From Planctomycetota bacterium (GTDB lineage: Bacteria; Planctomycetota; UBA1135; JADKAF01), in contig JADKAF010000001.1 in NCBI GenBank assembly GCA_016719295.1, positions 2,976,001 through 3,040,000 on the forward strand: DNA of 64,000 nt, given 5' to 3'. Shown here piece by piece: positions 17,693 to 26,226 of the stretch. Both the position numbers and the translations under genes were made by a program. The notes beneath the pieces are model-generated. The model saw only the letters and a list, made by a program, of their open reading frames with translations, did not search any database and had not been told where the DNA came from. Every line of letters starts with the position of its first letter. The stretch's first letter is position 1.

Positions 17693-18430
17693 ATGCGTTT
17701 TGAAGGCAAGGTCGCGTTCGTCACGGGCGCCTCGAGCGGTATCGGTAAGGCGTGCGCGGAGCGCCTCCGCGGTGAGGGCGCCAAGGTCTTCGGCTTCGCG
17801 CGGCGCTTGGAGCGCGCGCAAACGGTCTGCGACCTGGCCTTCCCGGGCGACGTCCGCGACGCGCAAGCCGTCGAGGCCGCGGTCAACGACTGCGTCGCCG
17901 AGCTCGGCCGCATCGACGTCCTGATCCACGCCGCCGGCGTCATCGGCTCCGGAGGCCTCCAGGACACCAGCGACGACGAGTGGGAGCGCCTCTTCTCGAT
18001 CAACATCGACGGCACGCGCCGCGTCGCGAAGGCGGTGACCCCGCATCTGATCGACACGCGCGGAGCGATGGTGATCCTCTCCTCCGTCTGCTCGCTGCGC
18101 CCCTACCCGAACGTCCTCGCCTACTGCATGACCAAGGCCGCGCAGGACATGTTCGTGCAGTGCACCGCCTTGGAGCTCGCCCCTCACGGCGTGCGCGTCA
18201 ACGCGGTGAACCCGGGCGTCGTCGTCACCGAGCTGCACACCGTGAGCAAGGCCGTCGCCGACTACGCGGCCTTCCTCGAGCGCTCGAAGACGACGCACCC
18301 GCTGGGGCGCGTCGGCCAGCCGGAGGAGATCGCGGCCCTCTGCGCGTTCCTGGCCTCGAGTGAGGCCGGATGGATCACGGGGGGCCTCCACTCCATCGAC
18401 GGCGGGCGAGCGATCCTCTCCGCTCGTTGA
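17693..18430 (+). CDS. Short-chain dehydrogenase/reductase (FabG-like)
   Basis: 245 aa classical SDR. It has the cofactor motif 'TGASSGIG' at residues 11-18, 'HAAGV' for the NNAG strand, a catalytic Ser in 'VILSSVCS', the active-site pair in 'YCMTK' and the 'VNAVNPGVV' loop. The C-terminus 'GGLHSIDGG' is standard. Arg and Asp positions do not settle NADH against NADPH preference; a Phe-Ala-Arg-Arg sequence after the second strand favours NADP(H). The substrate is not known. GGAGG lies before the ATG. It precedes bcp by 35 bases and may share its transcript. Confidence 0.9.
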   Translation: MRFEGKVAFVTGASSGIGKACAERLRGEGAKVFGFARRLERAQTVCDLAFPGDVRDAQAVEAAVNDCVAELGRIDVLIHAAGVIGSGGLQDTSDDEWERLFSINIDGTRRVAKAVTPHLIDTRGAMVILSSVCSLRPYPNVLAYCMTKAAQDMFVQCTALELAPHGVRVNAVNPGVVVTELHTVSKAVADYAAFLERSKTTHPLGRVGQPEEIAALCAFLASSEAGWITGGLHSIDGGRAILSAR

Positions 18431-18465
18431 ATCCCCCTCGGAACTCCAAGCGAACGAAGCGCACC

Positions 18466-18945
18466 ATGGCTGCAACGCTCAGCATCGGCAAGAAGGCCCC
18501 CGCGTTCACCCTCCCCGACCAGGACGGCGTGAAGAGGAAGCTCGCCGACTTCGCCGGCCAGTGGGTCGTCCTCTACTTCTATCCCAAGGACGACACGCCG
18601 GGTTGCACGACGGAGGCCTGCGAGTTCACCGCCGCGCTGCCCGACTTCTCGAAGCTGGACGCCACGGTGATCGGCGTCAGCCCCGACTCGCCCGAGGCGC
18701 ACACGAAGTTCATCGCCAAGTACACGCTCGGTATCACCCTCCTCTCCGACCCCGAGCACGCGATGCTCGAGAAGTACGGCGCGTGGGGCGAGAAGAACAT
18801 GTATGGCAAGAAGAGCATGGGCGTCATCCGCTCGACCGTGATCCTCGATCCGGAGGGCAAGGTCGCGCACCTCTGGGCAAAGGTCTCCGCGAAGGGGCAT
18901 GCGGAGAAGGTGCGGGAGAAGCTCCAGGAGCTGCAGAAGGGCTGA
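18466..18945 (+). CDS. bcp: Thioredoxin-dependent thiol peroxidase (peroxiredoxin Q/Bcp)
   Basis: 159-aa cytoplasmic peroxiredoxin that reduces H2O2 and organic hydroperoxides using thioredoxin. The peroxidatic motif is 'YPKDDTPGCTTEACEF': Cys in PGCT with a second Cys five residues on, the arrangement of alpha-type atypical 2-Cys Bcp. 'DFAGQWVVLYFYP' is the usual preceding strand. Normal length. The start is ATG 18466, the first codon giving the standard N-terminus. It is grouped with an SDR upstream and a di-heme peroxidase 116 bases downstream, so three genes of this stretch may contribute to redox defence. Confidence 0.94.
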   Translation: MAATLSIGKKAPAFTLPDQDGVKRKLADFAGQWVVLYFYPKDDTPGCTTEACEFTAALPDFSKLDATVIGVSPDSPEAHTKFIAKYTLGITLLSDPEHAMLEKYGAWGEKNMYGKKSMGVIRSTVILDPEGKVAHLWAKVSAKGHAEKVREKLQELQKG

Positions 18946-19060
18946 GCCTTCGACCCACTCGGCCGAGCGAGCGTAAGCGCGAGGAACGGCGGCGCGGCAC
19001 CGCGATTGCGGGGAGGAAGCGCAGCGCTCTTGCTCCCCGTCGCTTCGGCCGAGGTGCCCC

Positions 19061-20275
19061 ATGTCTCGCCAGCTCTTCCTCGCCTGCCTCGCCACTGGCC
19101 TGCCGGGCCTGCTCGCGGTCCCCGCCGCTGTCGCCCAAGCGCCCCGGTTCATGTTGCCGGCGACGACCTTTGACTACGGCGTGGTGCGAGGACCGGCGAC
19201 CGTAGGTCGCGACACGTCACGCGATCGTGACACGGCTGCCGCGCCCGGGAACGCGGCACGCGCCAACGAGCTCGCGACCTTGGGGCGCGTCCTCTTCTAC
19301 GATCCCCTGCTCTCGCGGAACGGCTCGCGCTCCTGCGGCTCATGTCACGAGCAGGCGAAGGCGTTCACCGACGGACGCGCGCGCAGCCTCGGGTTCGACG
19401 GTCGCCTCGCCCGGCGGAGCTCGATGAGCCTCTCCAACCTCGGCGAGCGCGAGAGCGGGTTCTTCTGGGACGACCGCGTCCAGGTGCTGGAGGAGATGGT
19501 GCTGCGCCCCATCCAGGACCCCGTCGAGATGGGCCTCGACCTCCGCGAGCTCGAGCGACGAGTGGCGAGCGAAGCGGACTATCGGCCTTTGTTCCGGCAA
19601 GCGTTCGGCGACGAGCAGGTGAGCCCCGAGCGCATCGGCCGAGCGCTCGCGACCTTCGTGCGCGCGCTCGCCTCGCGGAGCTCGCGCTTCGACTGGGCGC
19701 CCTCGGCCTCCAGTCCTTCGAGCTCCGGCTTTTCCACCTTCTCGCCCGAGGAGAACCGGGGCATGCGGCTCTTCTTCGACGCCTGCGGCACCTGCCATGC
19801 CCGGGAGTCCCGGCTCTCCTACTGCAGAGGCTGCGTCATCAGTGGGCTGCACGATCGGAGAGCGCCTGCCCTCACCAACATCGGGCTCGATCTAGGCTCG
19901 AAGAAAGACGACCCCGGGCTCGGAGGCATCACCGGCGACAACGAAGACCGAGGACGATTCCGCGCCCCGACGCTGCGCAACATCGAGCTCACGGCGCCGT
20001 ACATGCACGACGGTCGATTCGCGACGCTCGAAGAGGTCTTGCGCTTCTATGCGAGCGGCGTGCGCCCCCACCCTGGTCTCGATCCGCGCTTCGAGCCTCG
20101 CGGCGGAGCTTCTTGGCCGCCCCCCATGCTGCCGAACGAGCGGCCTCGGCTCGGATTGGCGCTACAGCCTTGCGATCAGGCGGACATCATCGCCTTCTTG
20201 AAGACCCTGACAGATCGGACCTTCACCAACGACCCGCGCTTCGCGGATCCGTTCGTAGCTCGCGCGCAGCGCTGA
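19061..20275 (+). CDS. Periplasmic di-heme cytochrome c peroxidase/MauG family protein
   Basis: 404 aa with a signal peptide (MSRQLFLACLATGLPGLLAV). Two c-type heme sites are visible, 'CGSCHEQ' at residue 92 and 'CGTCHAR' at residue 242. The C-terminal signature 'APTLRNIELTAPYMHDGR' is typical of bacterial CcpA/MauG proteins that reduce H2O2 or oxidise protein substrates. An additional CRGC pair lies about 12 residues after the second heme site, which is not standard and could be a disulfide or metal site. The gene is followed by a 60-bp gap and a convergent gene. Confidence 0.92.
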   Translation: MSRQLFLACLATGLPGLLAVPAAVAQAPRFMLPATTFDYGVVRGPATVGRDTSRDRDTAAAPGNAARANELATLGRVLFYDPLLSRNGSRSCGSCHEQAKAFTDGRARSLGFDGRLARRSSMSLSNLGERESGFFWDDRVQVLEEMVLRPIQDPVEMGLDLRELERRVASEADYRPLFRQAFGDEQVSPERIGRALATFVRALASRSSRFDWAPSASSPSSSGFSTFSPEENRGMRLFFDACGTCHARESRLSYCRGCVISGLHDRRAPALTNIGLDLGSKKDDPGLGGITGDNEDRGRFRAPTLRNIELTAPYMHDGRFATLEEVLRFYASGVRPHPGLDPRFEPRGGASWPPPMLPNERPRLGLALQPCDQADIIAFLKTLTDRTFTNDPRFADPFVARAQR

Positions 20276-20335
20276 GCTCGAGACACCGCGCGCCGCGGCG
20301 AGCTCGCGAAGACGAGCCAAGCTCGAGAGCTCCGA

Positions 20336-21664
20336 CTACGCGGCGTCCGTGCTCGCTGCGTGGTTCCTCCGCTGCATCTCGATCACCTGCTCCGAGACCA
20401 GGAAGCGATCACGCGCGTCGAGCACCGCATCCTCGCTCGTGTCGTCGCCGTAGCGCGCGCGCAGGCCTTCGATCGGACAGAGGAACTCCGCGGCGAACGC
20501 GCGCTGCATCTTCTGGCGTACGGTGATGGCGTCCGAGATCGGCCGCCACGGGTCTCCCGAGGCAGCGCCCATCAGATCGCCGATGCAACGAGCCAGCTCG
20601 AAGCGCCGCGCGTGCGCGTGGCGCTTCCGAAGATGCAGCCGCACCGCGTCGTCCTCCACGATCGCGAGCCCGAGCGCGGGATCGAAGCCAGAGGCTCCGT
20701 CTTCGAGCTCGCTCGCGCGAAGGCCCACGAGCTCGGCGAGCCGGGCTTGGGAAATGGGCTCGTTGCCGAGACCGACGGCTCGGCGCAAAGCGCGCGCCGC
20801 TTCGATCCCCCGCTGCCACGGCGCGCGTATCGCTTCCGCTCGCGCGTTGCGCGCCGGCAGAGCGGCAGCTCCTTGCTTGGCGAGGCTCGCCAGCGCCTGC
20901 GCTCGCAGCCCGCATCGGCGCGCTCGTTCGTCCACCTGCGCGAGCCAAGGGAGCGGCTCTTCCCCAGCTCGAGCCGCGGCGACCTCGAGACCTCCCTCTC
21001 GGCCGGCAACGGCGACGAGACCGTCGAGCTGACGCGTCAACGCCAACGGCATTTCGTCGGCATCCAGCCCCAGCGCCGCTTCCAGCCGGCGGCGCCAAGA
21101 GAGCTCGGGGTCTTGCCCCTCTTCGATCACTCGCTGCCAGAGCCGCTCGAGATCCGAGCCGCCGCCGTCCGTCGCGCGGAGGCGCTCGAGCACCAACTCG
21201 ACGAAGCGCGCGATCGACTTAAGCAAGCTCTCGAGGGAGACCTCACCCGTCGCTGCGCCGAAGAAGTGCCGCGCCTGCTTCGCCGCGCGCGGCGTCGGCT
21301 GAGCTTCGATCTCGACGCGCGCCCCATCGCTGCGGAACACCAGCGAGGGCCAGAGATATCCATGCCCCGCCGAAGCGAGGTGATGCGCGAGCCGCCACGA
21401 CAGTTCCTTCTCCCGCCGCTGCGGTCCGCACTCGTAGAGCAACCGCCAGGTGGAGCTCGCGAGCCAGAGCGCCATCGGATACGCCGAGACGAGCACGCTC
21501 GACTCGAGGGATCGCGACCACGCGTCTTCCCCGAGCGTCAGGCACTCCTCGCCTAGATCGATGCGAAGGAATCCCGTCGTCCAGGCGAGCTCGCGCGGCC
21601 CTTCGGTGCTCGGCACCCATCGTTCGATGTCGAGGCCGAGTCCGGCGATGGAGAGATCAGTCAC
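20336..21664 (-). CDS. ImmA/IrrE-like protein with degenerate metalloprotease site, second gene of a two-gene cassette
   Basis: 442 aa from a GTG that overlaps the previous gene by eight bases (GTGACTGA), which fixes the start. The C-terminal 110 residues follow the ImmA/IrrE pattern: 'ARRFELARCIGDLM' stands where 'RFTLAHELGHLL' is normal, then 'RQKMQRAFAAEFLCPIEGL' and 'FLVSEQVIEMQRRN'. The HExxH zinc motif is replaced by RCIGD, so peptidase activity is unlikely. A segment near residue 310 ('ISQARLAELVGL') looks like an XRE-type helix-turn-helix fragment. The N-terminal 180 residues are a conserved-looking domain of unknown function. ImmA proteins usually cleave repressors or act with toxins; here a sensing or antitoxin-like role is inference. 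Confidence 0.6.
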   Translation of the reverse strand: MTDLSIAGLGLDIERWVPSTEGPRELAWTTGFLRIDLGEECLTLGEDAWSRSLESSVLVSAYPMALWLASSTWRLLYECGPQRREKELSWRLAHHLASAGHGYLWPSLVFRSDGARVEIEAQPTPRAAKQARHFFGAATGEVSLESLLKSIARFVELVLERLRATDGGGSDLERLWQRVIEEGQDPELSWRRRLEAALGLDADEMPLALTRQLDGLVAVAGREGGLEVAAARAGEEPLPWLAQVDERARRCGLRAQALASLAKQGAAALPARNARAEAIRAPWQRGIEAARALRRAVGLGNEPISQARLAELVGLRASELEDGASGFDPALGLAIVEDDAVRLHLRKRHAHARRFELARCIGDLMGAASGDPWRPISDAITVRQKMQRAFAAEFLCPIEGLRARYGDDTSEDAVLDARDRFLVSEQVIEMQRRNHAASTDAA

Positions 21665-22088
21665 GGCGCAGCCTCCACTGTTCGAGGATCTCCTCGCGGA
21701 ACGGGTCGTTCTCCGGCATCGGGTAGCCATGGTAGCAGCCGACCGATTCCCACGTCGCTTCGAGCGGCGTCCCATCGGGCGCGACGGCCCAGACCATCAA
21801 GGGCCAACCACGCTCGAAGCGCGCATCGACGAGCCCGCGACGGAAGCCCTCGCGGAGCAGCTCCAGCGCTGCGGCCCGCTTGGTGATCCCGGCATCATCA
21901 CAGAGGGTCTTCCGCGGGCGACCGGCGGCGTGCGGTGGCCGAAGGCGGAAGTCCCCTGGATCGCGCTTGTGCTCCGGATTCCCACCGTATCGCACCCGAC
22001 CCGCGAGCTCGTCGAGGGCAGGGCGCATGCGACCCACTTGATCCATCGGTAGCAGCGTGCGCTTCGGGTTGAATCGATCGCGAGTCAT
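21657..22088 (-). CDS. Small conserved-looking protein, first gene of the ImmA-like cassette
   Basis: 143 aa, ATG at 22088. No signal peptide or membrane segment. Features are a basic N-terminus, 'RYGGNPEHKRDPGDF', 'RPRKTLCDDAGI', an amphipathic helix 'AALELLREGFRRGLV', then 'WPLMVWAV' and 'YHGYPMPENDPFREEILEQW'. I recognise the pattern as a small uncharacterised family that tends to occur next to ImmA/IrrE-like genes, but that memory is not backed by a search here. Its stop overlaps the start of the ImmA-like gene by eight bases, implying coupled translation. It could be the toxin or the effector of the pair. The 253-bp upstream gap is noticeably richer in A/T than neighbouring genes, which suggests acquisition. 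Confidence 0.65.
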   Translation of the reverse strand: MTRDRFNPKRTLLPMDQVGRMRPALDELAGRVRYGGNPEHKRDPGDFRLRPPHAAGRPRKTLCDDAGITKRAAALELLREGFRRGLVDARFERGWPLMVWAVAPDGTPLEATWESVGCYHGYPMPENDPFREEILEQWRLRRD

Positions 22089-22341
22089 GAGGCGTCCTGG
22101 GCGATCCCGGACGCGGTGGAGCGTACGCATCCAGGCTACGATAGAGCACTGGACACGATGATGCTCAGAAGCGGCACGTGAATACCGAAAGGCCGCCCTC
22201 GAGCCTGGAATGCGACTCGAACCGTGCCAGAGCGGAGAGCCACGCAGACGATCGTGTGCGCCGAAAGATACTCGATTGACCCGGTAAACCAGACGGCGGA
22301 GGCGCAAGCATGCCTCGCAGCCCATGCGAAGCAGTCAGCCG

Positions 22342-24759
22342 CTACTTGGAGTGAAGCGCGCGCAAGGTCTCGAGACGCACGGAAACCGTCACTTCGCCCG
22401 CCGAAGCCTTCGCCTCCGCACGCAATGCGGGTCCGATCTCCACCGCTGCGCTCCCGTGCGCCACGCGCAACACCCACTGCGTCGCGTGCACGCCATCCTC
22501 CACGAGCTCGATGGTGGCGCGCTGCGGGTCGGAGATCTCGGCGATGTGCAAGCCGCACGCTTCGGCGAGCCGCTGCCAAACGCCGTGAAACGAACCCGCG
22601 ATCGTCCCTGGTGGGCGCGCTCGCAAGAACAGTCGTCCGCGGGACGCGGGCGGAAGCTCGAGGGCGGGCTCGAAGCGCAGCTCGAACGCGCGCGTGCGTC
22701 GCAACCGGATCTCGATCACATCGCCGCGTTCCTCGAAGACGACGGGCACGTGTCGCGCCGAACCGAGGAGCCAGCGCTTGCCTCGACCGGAGAACAAGAC
22801 CTTGGCTCGGCCCGCGGCGTCCGTTCGCTCCGCCGTGATCGCCCCGTTCGCTTGCGCCACGCTCGCGACGTAGAAGGCGGCGCTCCCGAGCGGAGCGCCA
22901 TCTTCCTCGAGCAGCAGCACATCGAGGATGCGCTCCTCGGTGCGCAGATCGACGGGCTGTAGGCGCGCGTCGGTGTGAGGCGCACCCGGGATCGTGAGGA
23001 TCGGACTCACGACGAGCGCTCTGCGCTCGGGCGAGGCGAAGCGGATCGAGACCTCTCCGGGAGGCAGGCCCTCGGCGCGGAACGAACCGTCCTCCTCGAT
23101 CTGCGCGCCGCTCTGTCCGAAGAGCGCGCTGCGCACTTCGATCTGCACGGTGCGCGGATCGACATCGGCGTCGCAGAGCAAGCGGCCTTCGAGCGTCGCG
23201 GCGCGCACGAGCTCGAGGCGGAGGCCCGACTGGCCCGTCGTCGTCCAGATCGGATCGCGAGGGAAATGGAGCTCCTTCGTCGCGATCAACGCGAACTCCT
23301 GCGCGAGCGGCAGACCGCGCAGCTCGAAGCGCCCCTCTTCCCCACTCACGAACGACGCGTCGGGATAGAGCGCCTCACGCAGAGGTCCTTCGCTGCCACA
23401 GAGCTCCTCGAGCTCTCCGCTGCCGATCGCGATCCGCGCGCCGACGACGGCATTCCCGGCGTCGTCGAGCACGACGCCGGTCGCGATCACGTCGAGGCGG
23501 CGGCGGTGCAGCGCGTGGAGGCCGAGCGACTGGCGCTCCGAGCCTTCGGCGAGCCACCAGGGAATCGATGCCATCCAGCGCGAGTCGCCGGCGAGCTCTT
23601 CGAGGAGCACGAGGTCGAGGAAGTAGGTCAGGTCGCGCGAGAGCGCAAGTTCCAGCGTCTCTGCGAAGGAGCCGCTGGCATCGGTGTCGATGATGCCTTG
23701 CCACGGCACGCTGAATCCGGCCCCACTCACGGCGCGGAGCCGCGCGCCGAGCACGCCGTGCGCGACCAAGGCTCCGTCGGCGAGCTGCAAGAGACCCTCC
23801 AAGCGATAGCGTCGCGGCGGCTCGGGTGCCCCACGGCCTTCGAACCCGCCCTCCTTCCTCAACTGCTCCTCCAGTAGTGAAGCAGCCTCGCGGATGTCAG
23901 AGGGCAGACGCACGACCGCTTCCCCCTTCTCTAACTCGATCTGCGTGACGGCCCGCTCGAAGGGCTTCGTTCCCGGAATCGGGAGCTCGACGCGCAAGTG
24001 GAGCGCCAAGCTGCCGGCCTCGACACCCGTTTCGCGGAGATAGGGCAGCCGCACGGGCATGGCGTAGCTGGAATGGCTGTAACGCCCGCGGCTCAGAACC
24101 TTCGGAGCGGTGCGCGAGTCCGGAGTTGGCGCAGAGAGCAAGGAGACTTCCGTTCCGGACGGAGCGTCGTGCCGCGGGTCGCGCACGAAGACCCTCAGCT
24201 CGCCCATCGCCACCAGCTCGAGCCGGAGCGGTTGCGAGCGCTCCGGCGGCACGAGCAGAGCTCCACGGAGCGCCCCGTGGCGCGCAGAGAGCCAGCGCGC
24301 GGAGGACGCGATGGGCAGCTCGACCACGCCCAGCGCATCCGTGCGCAGGACGCGATCCTCGCGCACTCGCATCACGCTCTCTTCCAGCGCGCCGAGCTCC
24401 TTCCGCGCGACCTGGCGCAGCACCGCGGACAACTGCTCGGTCTCGAACACGGCGACGCTCGCGCCCGCGACCGGTTCACCGCTCGCGCGATCGAAGACCT
24501 CCAGTCGGAGCTTCGGGGAGGCGACGGCAACGGATGGAGCAAGCGTCGCTGCGCCTGCGCTGCGTTCCGGCTCGAGCTGGGCGCTCGAGCGCTCCGAGCT
24601 TCCCGATTCAAGCGTGAGCGACGGCGCCTGGCGCTCTTTCTCTGCGCTCTCGAGTACGGCAGCTGGCGCCGCGACCTCGTCATCCTGCGTCACGAAGAAG
24701 CCAATCGCCGCGAGAAGCACGGCGAGAAGGCCGCATCCGACGAGGGCGCGTTGGTGCAT
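22342..24759 (-). CDS. Large envelope-anchored protein with carboxypeptidase-regulatory-like beta repeats
   Basis: 805 aa. One N-terminal hydrophobic segment (residues 8-24, 'CGLLAVLLAAIGFFV') acts as signal anchor; a Ser/Glu/Ala-rich linker follows to about residue 80. The rest is a series of beta-sandwich units with 'GxVxDxxGxPVxGAxV' style strands, for example 'DDAGNAVVGARIAI' and 'ASGEPVAGASVAV', as in CarboxypepD_reg domains. Such proteins are frequent in planctomycetes and have no assigned enzymatic role. Two bases of evidence for the start: ATG 24759 gives the expected anchor, and no longer in-frame extension is plausible. Not part of an obvious operon; the next minus-strand gene upstream is 46 bases away. 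Confidence 0.7.
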   Translation of the reverse strand: MHQRALVGCGLLAVLLAAIGFFVTQDDEVAAPAAVLESAEKERQAPSLTLESGSSERSSAQLEPERSAGAATLAPSVAVASPKLRLEVFDRASGEPVAGASVAVFETEQLSAVLRQVARKELGALEESVMRVREDRVLRTDALGVVELPIASSARWLSARHGALRGALLVPPERSQPLRLELVAMGELRVFVRDPRHDAPSGTEVSLLSAPTPDSRTAPKVLSRGRYSHSSYAMPVRLPYLRETGVEAGSLALHLRVELPIPGTKPFERAVTQIELEKGEAVVRLPSDIREAASLLEEQLRKEGGFEGRGAPEPPRRYRLEGLLQLADGALVAHGVLGARLRAVSGAGFSVPWQGIIDTDASGSFAETLELALSRDLTYFLDLVLLEELAGDSRWMASIPWWLAEGSERQSLGLHALHRRRLDVIATGVVLDDAGNAVVGARIAIGSGELEELCGSEGPLREALYPDASFVSGEEGRFELRGLPLAQEFALIATKELHFPRDPIWTTTGQSGLRLELVRAATLEGRLLCDADVDPRTVQIEVRSALFGQSGAQIEEDGSFRAEGLPPGEVSIRFASPERRALVVSPILTIPGAPHTDARLQPVDLRTEERILDVLLLEEDGAPLGSAAFYVASVAQANGAITAERTDAAGRAKVLFSGRGKRWLLGSARHVPVVFEERGDVIEIRLRRTRAFELRFEPALELPPASRGRLFLRARPPGTIAGSFHGVWQRLAEACGLHIAEISDPQRATIELVEDGVHATQWVLRVAHGSAAVEIGPALRAEAKASAGEVTVSVRLETLRALHSK

Positions 24760-24805
24760 GGACGACGAGGAGCGCCCCTACGATCGCTCAAGCTACAGGA
24801 GCAGC

Positions 24806-26119
24806 CTACACCCGCCACCCCTCCCGCGGCTCCCGCCACAGGAACTCGTTCGCCTCGTCGACGTTCTTCACCTTCATCGCCGGCCCATCCCACTCGAGCT
24901 TCTGCCCGAGGCGCACCGCGACGTTGCCGAGCAGGATCGTCTCGCACATCGGTCCGGCGTAGGCGAAGTTGGAGAGCGCCTTGCCTTCGCCGCGGCACGC
25001 GAGGAGGAACTCCTGGTAGTGGCCCGGCGAGCTCGGCAGGGACTGCGGCGGGGTCTCGATCGTTGCGCCTTCCTTCACGGGGAAGACGCTCATGTCGCTG
25101 CCGTAGTCGCCGCCCATCATCACGACGGCCTTCTCGAAGATGAGGAGGTTCCCGGTGTTCGGGATCTTGGCGTCACCGAGGGCGGGCGGGATCTCGGGGC
25201 GCAATCCGCCGTCGTACCAGTACGCATCGAACGCGGGGCGCCAGGCGTTCTTCGCGAAGCGCCAGCGCAGCTTCGAGCGCTTGGGGAAGGTCTCGTCGGT
25301 CTTGTCTTCGATGGCGAGCGGCTCCACCGACTCGCAGTGCCCGGGCTCGAGCGCCCAGAAGACGCCGTCCATCGTGTGGCAGGCCATGTCGCCGAGCGCG
25401 CCGGCGCCGAAGTCCCACCAGCCGCGCCACTTGAAGTCGTGGTAGACGCCGGCCTTGAACGAGCGCTTCGGTGCCGGCCCGCACCAGACATCCCAGTCGA
25501 GGTGCGCGGGGATCGCGTCCTCGCCTTCGGGGCGCCCGACGCCCTGCGGCCAGACGGGGCGATTGGTCCAGGTGTGGGTCTCCACGATCGCGCCGAGGTT
25601 GCCCGAGCGCACGAGCTCGATCAGGCGGCGCCAGTGGTCGTTGGCGTGGCCCTGGTTCCCCATCTGCGTCGCGGCCTTCGACTTCGAGGCGGCCTCGGCC
25701 AGGCGGCGCGCTTCGCCGACGGTCTGCGTCAGCGGCTTCTGCGTATAGGCGTGGATGCCGAGATCGAGCGCGATCTTGGTCGCCGGATAGTGATGGTGGT
25801 CCGGCGTGCCGACGAAGACGGCGTCGATCTCGCCGCGGTGCTTGTCGAAGAGCTTGCGGTAATCCTGCAGGACCTTCGCGTCCGGGTGCTTCTTCGCCGC
25901 GTCGGCGACGCGGGTGAGATCGACATCGCAGAGGAACGCGATCTTCTGGCCGAGGCTCTCCATCGCGCCGCGGTGCGCGTTGCCGATGCCGCCCACGCCG
26001 ATGAGTGCCACGCGCAGCGGATCGCGCCGCGCCGCGGCGGAGAGGAAGCGCGGAGCGGAGATGGCCGCGGCGCCGGCGGCGGCGCTGCGGAGGAAGCTGC
26101 GGCGATCGATCGAGGACAT
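24806..26119 (-). CDS. Tat-exported Gfo/Idh/MocA-family NAD(P)-dependent oxidoreductase
   Basis: 437 aa. A twin-arginine signal ('DRRSFLRSAAAGAAAISAP') predicts folded export to the periplasm, as in planctomycete members of this family. The Rossmann domain follows, with 'VALIGVGGIG' at about residue 38. 'TPDHHHYPATKIALD' and 'GIHAYTQKPLTQTV' correspond to the family's EKP segment, here with Gln-Lys-Pro instead of Glu-Lys-Pro. The C-terminal domain has 'WWDFGAGALGDMACHTMD' and 'GHYQEFLLACRG', typical of sugar/inositol oxidoreductases in PVC bacteria. Likely substrate is a sugar derivative or cofactor-recycling glycosidase chemistry; the specific substrate is unknown. The ATG has GGAGGAA just upstream. 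Confidence 0.92.
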   Translation of the reverse strand: MSSIDRRSFLRSAAAGAAAISAPRFLSAAARRDPLRVALIGVGGIGNAHRGAMESLGQKIAFLCDVDLTRVADAAKKHPDAKVLQDYRKLFDKHRGEIDAVFVGTPDHHHYPATKIALDLGIHAYTQKPLTQTVGEARRLAEAASKSKAATQMGNQGHANDHWRRLIELVRSGNLGAIVETHTWTNRPVWPQGVGRPEGEDAIPAHLDWDVWCGPAPKRSFKAGVYHDFKWRGWWDFGAGALGDMACHTMDGVFWALEPGHCESVEPLAIEDKTDETFPKRSKLRWRFAKNAWRPAFDAYWYDGGLRPEIPPALGDAKIPNTGNLLIFEKAVVMMGGDYGSDMSVFPVKEGATIETPPQSLPSSPGHYQEFLLACRGEGKALSNFAYAGPMCETILLGNVAVRLGQKLEWDGPAMKVKNVDEANEFLWREPREGWRV

Positions 26120-26164
26120 GGCGGTTCCTCCGGAGCGGAAGGGAGTGCGCGCGCGAGAGGCGCG

Positions 26165-26191
26165 GTGACAGAGGCCGAGCCCTGTTGTAAC
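26165..26191 (+). promoter_or_regulatory. Putative promoter of the sialate O-acetylesterase gene
   Basis: GTGACA at 26165-26170 and TGTAAC at 26186-26191 are spaced by 15 bases and lie 35 bases before the ATG at 26227. The match to sigma-70 boxes is partial and the spacer short, so this is tentative. Confidence 0.3.
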
Positions 26192-26226
26192 GTCCCGCCC
26201 TTCCTCACTCCAGGGCGCTCGAAGAC

